A stretch of DNA of 64,000 nucleotides from Cristatella mucedo (Eukaryota > Bryozoa > Phylactolaemata > Cristatellidae), in NCBI GenBank assembly GCA_009760855.2, contig WPIO01000055.1, forward strand, positions 2,470,001 to 2,534,000. Reading direction: 5' to 3'. Shown here in pieces: positions 56,153 to 64,000 of this stretch. Numbering within the stretch: the stretch's first letter is position 1; each line of letters opens with the position of its first letter. The notes below the pieces were generated by a model. It was not told the origin of the DNA and made no database searches. It saw only the letters and a program-made list of their open reading frames with translations. A program made the translations under genes and the position numbers.

Positions 56153-56399
56153 TACCCCCTAGGGTAAACCGCACCCGCATTCAATCGCGCGGAAGAGCGA
56201 CGCCGCGGGTCACATGACCGACGCCGCGGGTCGCCGACGGCGTTGGCGGCTGGCCAAAGCGGGAGGCCTCTGGTTGGGAGGGATGTACGCGAGACAGTCG
56301 TCGGCCTCTGCGGCTTGAGGTCGCGCCCCAAAGGCGAGTGCGTTTTAGCGAATGCGTAGCGGTCTTTCCAGCGCGACCGTGCCCCGTAGGCAGAGCGCC

Positions 56400-56445
56400 G
56401 CGTCGCTCGTCGCCCGGGAGACGTCGTCCGGGCGACGAGCGACGC
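56400..56445. repeat. 18-bp perfect inverted repeat (cruciform-capable)
   Basis: Arms GCGTCGCTCGTCGCCCGG (56400-56417) and CCGGGCGACGAGCGACGC (56428-56445) flank a 10-base loop. Further pairing resumes after a 2-base bulge. A second small hairpin, CCGCCGA-GCG-TCGGCGG, lies at about 56461-56477. Confidence 0.95.
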
Positions 56446-56853
56446 GCGGCTGCTGGAGCATCCGCCGAGCGTCGGCGGTGCATCGCGCGGATCGCGCGTC
56501 CGCGTAAGCGACCCGACGCCGCGGTTACGGTTTGCATCTATCTGCCAGTGCAGCCTGACCCTCCCAGGCGCAGCTGCAGCGATTGCGGCCGGCCGATTGC
56601 GCTTTTTAGCCTCTTTCGGCGGCGGCGGCGGCGGCGGGGGGCGGTAGAGGCTGCGGTAGAGGCGTAGTCTTTAATGCAGCGATCTGCCGCCGAGCAGCTC
56701 AGTCTCTGCGGCCTCCGTCCGACCTACTGCTCGGCCATCGCGGGAGGAATAGAGAGTGGGCGTGGCTACAGCACTGCAGCGCCTCGAGCGTGGCGACCTC
56801 GCGCCTCGAAAGGGTGCGAGTGCGTTGCCTGGCTGCTGCTGCGATTGGCCGGC

Positions 56854-56882
56854 TGCGCGCGCGCGCGCGCGCGCGCGCGCGC
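56854..56882. repeat. (GC)n alternating tract, Z-DNA-prone
   Basis: About 14 GC dinucleotides without interruption, within a CpG island. Confidence 0.95.
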
Positions 56883-57331
56883 GGACGAGGCAACGAGTAA
56901 CGGGCGCGCGCTCTGGAAAAATCGCGGGAAATTTTAGCGTTGCATCGCCGAGCGGGCCTTGGCGCCCGCTCGCCTTGCGGCGACCCAGCCGGCCGGGCGT
57001 GCCCGGCCCATTGTCTAGCAAAGAGCACGTAACCGCGGGTCGCCGAGTGCTCGGATCTTCCGTCTCGATCTGCTTTTGACCTTGCCGCAAGTAAGGCGTT
57101 CGCTGAGCTTTGACAGCGCGAAGCTCGTGGACGTAGTCAATCTATTCGCGCGGTACAGTTTGTCCCTACGCAACGTTTCAGTTGAGTTTCGGAGTGTGCG
57201 CCACCAAGTGGCTTCCTTTTGATGCGAGTTTTCTCATTTTTTTGCGATAAGAATAAGAAAGCTTAAATTCTGCTCGCTTTACTCTTTCTTGTTCCCAATA
57301 ATTCGTAGCTGCGAAAATTCGCCAGTCCAAA

Positions 57332-57520
57332 ATGGCGGGCCGTAACCGTGAGGGCCCCGTGAAGAAGAAAGATGATGCACGTCCGTCGCTTATCAAAGGC
57401 AGGTGCAACGTGACTTCCTGTCGGTCCGGCTCACACTGGCAGCTTTTGAATACGCCCGCTCAGCTGATCCAAGCGGAAGCTGGACGGGCGCTAGGAAGCG
57501 CCAGTCGCCAATTCGGGTGA
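57332..57520 (+). CDS. Weak candidate first exon, unknown product
   Basis: An ATG in good context (CCAAAATGGCGG) downstream of a CpG island encodes MAGRNREGPVKKKDDARPSL, then an IKGR stretch and unremarkable sequence; the frame ends before a GA array. A possible but poor donor (GCAG/GTGCAA) lies near 57400. I recognise no family and see no following exon. It may be chance. Confidence 0.25.
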   Translation: MAGRNREGPVKKKDDARPSLIKGRCNVTSCRSGSHWQLLNTPAQLIQAEAGRALGSASRQFG

Positions 57521-57527
57521 CGGCAGC

Positions 57528-57528
<1 letters not shown>

Positions 57529-57621
<93 letters not shown>

Positions 57622-57693
57622 CAGAGAGACAGAGAGACAGAGAGAGAGGGAGAGAGAAACAGAGAGAGAGAGAGAGAGGGAGAGAGAGAGAGA

Positions 57694-57739
<46 letters not shown>

Positions 57740-57851
57740 GAGAGGGAGAGAGAGAGGGAGAGACAGAGAGACAGAGAAACAGAGAGACAGAGAGACAGAG
57801 GGAGGGAGAGAGAGAGAGGGAGAGAGAGAGAGAGAGGGGGAGAGAGAGAGG
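57529..57851. repeat. (GA)n microsatellite with GGGA/GACA variants
   Basis: About 320 bp, pure at first, then mixed with AGGGAG and GACAGA units. Confidence 0.97.
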
Positions 57852-58302
57852 GCGTCGCAGTGCAAAAGCGCGAGCTTCTGGAATGTCACGGCCTTGCCCT
57901 TAGACTGATCCTTTAAAGGCCATAGTCACGTAAAGCTCTAGAATCTAAATGTCCAGTTTCAATTAGAATAGTGCCTGTTGCGGCTGCCTATGTAAATTAG
58001 ACAATTATTTTCTAATTTTTGGCACTCGTCATCGCTCTACCGTCGCAGTAAGACTATAACTATTCCGCCGGAACTCTGCGTAAACACGATGTCAGTGACT
58101 GTGGCGGACGGACCAACTAACTAACACGCCTAGCTTATTATAGGGGTATACAACAGCAATGGTAATATTAATTAGTAGTTGGTATAAAAGCATGAGGAAA
58201 CCGAATCGCAATCTCGGTGCCGTAGCAATGTTAATAATAACGAGTCTTCTGTGTTGCTCGCTAAGAGAACCAAATCTGGTTAGTAGGACCGCTGGTTGGC
58301 AA
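57852..58302. other. Unassigned spacer
   Basis: AT-leaning, with no gene. AGTTGGTATAAAAGCATGAGG near 58179 resembles a TATA box but has no associated exon. Confidence 0.45.
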
Positions 58303-59545
58303 TACAATAATAATAATAATACATTCATGCAGGCACCCTCGGAAGAGATTATATGATTGAGTGGTTAGTGGTATTATGCACAATGTCTACAAGCATAGCA
58401 TGTTTAGAGGTAAAATGCGCAGGATCAACGTGTAAATATGGTTAGAAGCAGCATGCACAGTGGCAGCACGCATAAGCACATGAAGAATGAATCACAGGGA
58501 TCCACTAAATGTTATGATAAACAAGTGCGTTTTAACTTCTTTTTAAATGCAGTCAATTCTGGGGATGTCATAACATCAGTCCAGAATGGGTTCCTGGGTT
58601 TGAGAGCATAAGAACTAAGTCTATCCGTTGCTTGAGTGGCAGCCAGTGTGCAGGTTGGCAAGTAGTGGCGTGATATGGCAACTGCGACGCTCACGACAGA
58701 CAAGCCTAGCTGCGGAATTTTGCACCATCTTTAAGCACCTGATTGCACAGGCCGGTAGACCCGCAAGCAGTGAATTACAGAAATCGGAACTGGATGTCAC
58801 AAATGTATGAATCAATTTAGATCTGGTATCCCTGCCGAAACAAGTCCGAATTTTAGCAATGTTATGTAGCTGAATGTAAGCAGACTTGATTGTGGAGCTG
58901 ATTTGGTCTTCTAAAGAAAAGTCACTGTAGAACATGACACCTAGACGTCGTGCAGATTTAACAGGAGACATGCTGGCAGAGCCGATTTTAAGCGTTGGCT
59001 TTTCCGATTTCTGAATCGCACCTGGCTTGCTCATAACCAGTAGGAACTTTTGATGCCATTCAAGTGCCATCATGTCATCACTACATGCGGAGTTGCGAGA
59101 ATTCAAGGTGCTGGAAGGCTGGGACGATCAAAGCAAAGGTACAACCGAGTGTCATCATCCGCATAGAAGTGAAAGCCTAGATTGTGCTTGGCAATCACAT
59201 CGGCAAGAGGGAGAGTATAAACCGTGAAAAGAACTGGACCAGGCATTGAGCCCTGAGGTACTCCATACTTCAGAGATTCCTCGGATGATCTTTGTCCGTT
59301 TACATCAATACTCTGGAGTCTCCCACTGAGAGAGAGGACTTGAACCGTAAAGCTCGTAATGCCCAGCCGATGTGAGAGAAGGATCGAGAAGGACTCGATG
59401 ATCGACCAATATCAAAAGCTGCCAAAAGATCGAGCAAAACAAGCAGAGGGACTCTACTCACATCAGCATTTCTTAGAACCTCGTTGTGCATTTTCGAAGG
59501 AAGGCCGATTCTGTGGACCTCGTGACCTCGGCGGAAGAAGGACTG
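58303..59545 (-). mobile_element. LINE-A, longest minus-strand copy, with RT motifs A and C
   Basis: Tail (AAT)n at 58303-58322, 3' UTR, then on the minus strand C-terminal RT (VTSSSDFCNSLLAGLP), KPTLKIGSASMSPVKS, the FHFYADD catalytic motif, GVPQGSMPGPVLF and, farthest upstream, LLVLLDLLAAFD (motif A). Frameshifts and stops break it. It extends further 5' than any other LINE-A here, yet still lacks the N-terminal half. Confidence 0.93.
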
Positions 59546-60540
59546 ACCTACACACGATGTGGGTAGGGTTTATGTAGGAAGTATTTAGAGAAAAAAGAAT
59601 CTAGACGAAAGAAGGAGACAGGCAAGGTTATTCCGGATGTCTTAGCGCAGTGGGCCACGCCCACGAGCCACGCCCACGGCACAATGAGGTGAGACTAATT
59701 CTTGTTAATTACGACGGCGATTACGACGCCCAAATCCTCTCGCCACACCGCGCGGCGCCGAGTTCCCGATCGCTCAAGCGGAAGCCGCTTCGCTCGAGCC
59801 AATCAAACCGAGGCTGGCATTGATTTTGCGTAACGACGCCATCTCGAGAGCTCTCGCTTTTAACTGCCGAGCCGACTGCGACACGCCCGATCCCGCTGAC
59901 GGCGAACTCGCACGCGTACGCGCCGCGCGGCCTACCCTGCGGTCGGTCGGCCGGCTAACTACCTGCTCGCCTGCCGTGGCGCCCGCCGTCTTTCGCAGCG
60001 GCAGCGGCGGCGGCGGCGATATCCGGCGAGTCGAGCGTGCGGGTCTCGCGCCGCTCTGCCGCTCGCTCGCCACGCCCAACATCCGGGTTTGCCCCCGGCG
60101 CTGTGGCGGCGGCGGCCTAATGCGAATCGCATGCGCCATAAATGTTTGCACACGCTTCCGAGCGCCCGCGGTGTGAAACGGGCGCGTCGACCGGCTCGGC
60201 TGTAAAGCGTGCGCCCGCAGCGCCGCCTGGCACCCCGCATCGCGCGCCCGCAGCGCCGCCCAAGGTGCGGCTGCGCTGCGCCCACCGACGCCTGGCCTGC
60301 TGGGCGCTAGCGGCGCGGCGGAGAAATCGACCGGACTCTCGGCGCGGCGCCGCCGCTCGGCGGATCCGGAGCGCACAACGGAAGCGTCGAGTCGCACGTC
60401 AGCGGCGAGGCGGACCCGCGCACTCCGCCGCTGCCCGCGAACAGGCGACTGGCTTTGGACGAGAGCGGCGAGGCCTCGCCTTGGCGCCCTCACGCTTTAG
60501 TGGAAATAGCGAACCTACCGCGCCTGTCGTCTGCGTTCGC
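59546..60540. promoter_or_regulatory. CpG island, no gene assigned
   Basis: CpG-dense from about 59690, with open frames in all directions. No exon is recognised. Confidence 0.45.
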
Positions 60541-60870
<330 letters not shown>

Positions 60871-60925
60871 CCATGTGCGGAAAATGGAGGAGGAGGATGT
60901 GGAAGAGGAATAAAGAGGAGGAGGT

Positions 60926-61050
60926 GCCGCCCTGGTTTGGCCCAGGGTTGAAGGTCACCTTCAACGAGCAGGGTCGAGGGTTCGAGCCCTTCGGCATATG
61001 TGACGTGCCTGGATAGAGATCAAGTTATTATAGTGCGCTAAGCAAATGAA
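60926..61050 (+). mobile_element. SINE-2 copy followed by (AT)n
   Basis: CTGGTTTGGCCCAGGGTTG (A box), GGTCGAGGGTTCGAGCCC (B box), GTGCCTGGATAGAGATCAAG, TTATTATAGTGCGCTAAGC, then AAATGAATATATAT leading into an AT repeat. Confidence 0.88.
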
Positions 61051-61052
61051 TA

Positions 61053-61083
<31 letters not shown>

Positions 61084-61158
61084 GTATAAACATCTTTACT
61101 AATTATAGACATATATATATATATATATATGTATAAACATCTTTACTAATTATAGCGA
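61049..61158. repeat. (AT)n with tandem 47-bp duplication
   Basis: ATGTATAAACATCTTTACTA plus ATTATAG occurs at about 61080-61110 and again at about 61129-61157, each preceded by (TA)n. The array grows from the 3' end of a SINE-2. Confidence 0.9.
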
Positions 61159-62299
61159 GAAAGTCCGTCTCGCCGCAAGAAGGTGAACTTGCGCCAGGCG
61201 GCAAGATGGCGCAGCGTTGTCTTTCGTGACGAAACTACCAAGACCCAGCGCAGCGAGTCGACAGGCAGCGAGCGGCTCGCGTCCAATATGTCTAGGAGAA
61301 GAGAGGAAGTGAAACCATCATCGCCGTCCGTCTGCCACCAGCGCCTCGGCGTGCGTCGGCGACCGGCTGCCAGCGTTCGAGGCTCGCGCCCCTTCGACCG
61401 CCGCGCGGCGGCGCGGCGCGCGGAGCACCCCGCGGCGGCCCCTCGCGGCGGAGCCTCTGCGGAGCCGCAGCGGACGGACGGACGCATCACGCTGCGCTGC
61501 CTCTCTATGCGGCGACTCGCGCGGCCGCTGAGCGGTCCGCTAGGCGACGCAACGACGCGGACGCGTCGTTTCAGGATATCGGCTTTTCGGGCTATCGGCT
61601 TTTCGACGATTAGCCACCGGCGGGTGGCGCTCATCAAATAATAATTCGCGGGCGCGAAACCAGGTCAGCCCGAATCGCATCCGCCGCCGAGCGCTCTCGC
61701 GCCGGCAGCGGCGCCGGCCGCCGCCGAGCGCGCTCGGCGAATCGGCCGCCGCGAGCGCGCTCGGCGGCCGGCGGTCGCGCCGCCTCTCGCCGAAGCGCCG
61801 CCGATGGCTCGGCGCGTTCGCGCGGCGCGTCCTTCGTCGGCCAAGCGCCGCGAAGGGCGCTCGAGCCGACGGATTCTGACGCTCCTTCTGCGCCGCGGCT
61901 CGATTCGCGCCGCGAAGCGTACGCAAACGTCATCGCAGCGGCCACAGCGGCGACGGCGGTGGCGGCGGCGGCGATAGCGAGCGCAGCGCCGCCGATGACC
62001 GCTCGATGCTGCGGTCGCGGCGGCGCACGCCTGATCTGATCACGCCTGATCGCGTCTTCCCCGATCTCTGTGTCGCGCTTCTTCGTGTCGCGCGCGCACT
62101 GACGTCGGCTGTGCCAACGGCTCGGAGGGGGGGGGGCGGGGTCAAATGAGTCGCCTGCAGTCGCTCCACAGCTCTCGCCGCATCCCAATGTTAGGCAATT
62201 TTTATTCGCACGGCGATTAAAGCGTATGGTAGCGCGCATTCGAAATGCGCGAGCGCGACGTCACGATGGCGGCTCCCTCGACTCAGGATTGCATCGAGA
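61159..62299. promoter_or_regulatory. CpG island, no gene assigned
   Basis: Very GC/CpG-rich with (GCC) runs. Near 62256 CGACGTCACGATGGCGGCTC combines a CRE-like TGACG core and a good-context ATG, but the frame runs into CT repeats within about 20 codons. Confidence 0.4.
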
Positions 62300-62453
62300 T
62301 ATCCGTCCACTCTTTCTCCTCACTCTCTCCCTCTTCCTCTCTCTCTCTCTCTCCCTCTCTTTACCTACCCTTTTCGCTAATAGTTATCTAGCACGTTTCT
62401 CTCTCCCGTCTATCCACCTCTCGCCCCATTCTTCCTTTCTCTCCCCTCTATCC

Positions 62454-62490
<37 letters not shown>

Positions 62491-62530
62491 CTCTTGCTTC
62501 CATCTCTCCTCCTTCTCTTCCCCCACTCTC
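62300..62530. repeat. CT-rich low-complexity tract
   Basis: Pyrimidine-rich, with a (CT)n core at about 62457-62486. TCTCGTATCTATTA-type repeats follow to about 62615. Confidence 0.85.
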
Positions 62531-62871
62531 TTCCCGCTATCTCGTTCTCACTCCTTCCTCGCCACGCGTCTCTCTTATCTCGTATCTCGTATCTATTATC
62601 TCGTATCTATTACCTTTCCGATCTTCTCCGTTCTTCATCCGCTCTCTTTCTGCTGTGGGTCAAAACCGCTCGGATAGACCATTTTTCTAGCTCTCAATAA
62701 TCCAGCTTCTCTCAAATCCAGCGTCCTAGCGCATTCCTGCAGCACACAATGCTCTCATCAGCGGCGCTCATCCAAACTCCACCCTCTGTACCCTCTGTGC
62801 AAGCTCGCTGCGCTCCGTCCGCCTGGTGATCGAGCAGTAGTCATGTGACTCTGCTATCTATATCTATGCTT

Positions 62872-63072
<201 letters not shown>

Positions 63073-64000
63073 TTTACATTCGTCCCTTCTGCTGCTCCTT
63101 TCCACATTTCTCTCAATATCTTTACCTGTTTAATCTTAACGTACTTGCCTGCCCACGCGAACGTCTCAGGCGTCGCACGCACGCCGTCCACTTTGTTGCA
63201 GGTACTTTTGCGAAGAGCCTAAATATGTTGCGATATTTCCGCTCCAGCGGAAGTCGCTCCGTCGCTTTTCCGCCATCGGCACTCCAACCGTCTTAGCTAC
63301 GATCTGTAAACGCACGATCATCGATATTTCGCCTTTTCCTTTCGCTGTCTGCTCGGCCGGCCCCACGATGCATTGCAGCCCACTGCTCGCCGGGAGGAGC
63401 CCGCGTCAGGCCGTCAGGCCGCGCACCGACTTGGCAGCGCCGTGACGCACTTGGCGCCGAGCCGCTCCGAGCTGCTGCTTCCTGCCCCGCAGCATCTGCC
63501 CCGATCGGCGCATCGGCCGCGGGCCTCGAGCGCGCCGCCGCCCGCTCCGCGACCGGTCGCTCGCTCCAGCGAGCCCATTTGGACTTCCGGCGAGCGCTAC
63601 CGCGGATCGCCTGGGAGCTCTCTCGCTTTGTCGCGCTCAGCTTGGCTGGCCGACTTTCACGCTCCGTCCACAGAGGCCGCGGGGCCGCACCCTTGACGGA
63701 CGCAGCGTCCGTCCGTTCGTCGATCGCGCTCGCGCCGCCGCAGCCTCTCGCGGCTGCTCGAAGCGCCGAAGGGACGCCGCAGCCTCGGGGCGTAGCGGGC
63801 GCCGCTCGCTCGGTCGCGACGCAGCGCAGCTCGGCGGCGTGCGCCTAGGACTTGGCTTCTCTTCTCGGGCACTTCGAGTCGAGGGCGGCTTCCTGCTCCG
63901 ATCGCGCCGGTCACGCCCCGGAGCCGTTGGCAGGACGCCGCCGCCGCGCTCTCACAGCTCACGCAGCTCGTGCTGCGAGAGCCTACGCTGTCGGTGGCAG
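63073..64000. promoter_or_regulatory. GC-rich end of window, no gene assigned
   Basis: CpG content rises from about 63350. Open frames on both strands reach the window edge without recognisable domains. It could be the edge of a CpG island belonging to a gene outside the window. Confidence 0.4.

Larger units (their letters stand above)
56153..57331. promoter_or_regulatory. CpG island, no gene assigned
   Basis: Very CpG-rich, with an 18-bp perfect inverted repeat (56400-56445) and (GC)n at 56854-56882. A promoter function is likely by composition but no exon is firm. See the weak ORF at 57332. Confidence 0.45.

Noticed and set aside
62226-62690. 154-codon ORF beginning near a CRE-like site
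   Set aside because: After about 20 residues it is only CT-repeat-derived Ser/Leu; the CRE-like core alone does not support a gene.

Overview
The window is animal nuclear DNA. It carries two spliced protein genes on the + strand, a eukaryotic tRNA-Glu gene on the - strand, and a dense, nested population of interspersed repeats. There are no operons, Shine-Dalgarno sites or compact ORFs. CpG-rich GC islands, long GA/CT and GGC microsatellites, and L2/CR1-like LINEs with (ATT)n tails suggest an invertebrate metazoan, but the sequence alone does not fix the phylum. Most long ORFs here are artefacts of simple repeats or GC-rich DNA.

Region 1 (1-10.1 kb) is repeat-dominated: tRNA-like SINEs (called SINE-1 here), 3' ends and bodies of an L2-like LINE (LINE-A), a 33-bp tandem array grown from a SINE end, GA microsatellites, and a 184-bp element present twice in inverted orientation at about 97% identity, once inside a LINE. 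Region 2 (10.1-24.1 kb) is an LSM14 (RAP55/Scd6-family) gene. Eight exons can be chained in frame: LSm domain, low-complexity middle, RGG-like/FDF segment, FFD box, TFG box and a Gly/Tyr-rich RGG tail. Its introns hold LINE and SINE copies and two oppositely oriented SPIN-like hAT elements. A quieter AT-rich 3 kb follows and may include its 3' UTR.

Region 3 (26.8-48.7 kb) alternates repeats with GC-rich CpG islands in which no gene was recognised. It includes a second tRNA-derived family (SINE-2), whose 3' tail matches that of LINE-A, and a 469-bp hAT element with a near-perfect 8-bp target duplication. Region 4 (48.7-52.4 kb) is a KCTD1/KCTD15-type BTB gene with a TATA box, three exons and a poly(A) signal; it has an unusual Gly/Cys/Ala linker. 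Region 5 (52.9-64 kb) holds more LINE/SINE copies, a third SPIN-like copy, tRNA-Glu(CTC), an 18-bp perfect inverted repeat in GC-rich DNA, and further unassigned CpG islands.

By family knowledge, LSM14 acts in P-body mRNA repression and decapping, and KCTD1/15 are nuclear BTB co-repressors; nothing here links them functionally. The most unusual material is in the repeats: SINE-2/LINE-A tail sharing, a recurrent sharp 5' boundary of tail-only LINE copies, the SPIN-like elements, and microsatellites growing inside retroelement tails. Exon joins were derived by hand from splice motifs, reading phase and family resemblance recalled from memory; no alignment program or database was used.
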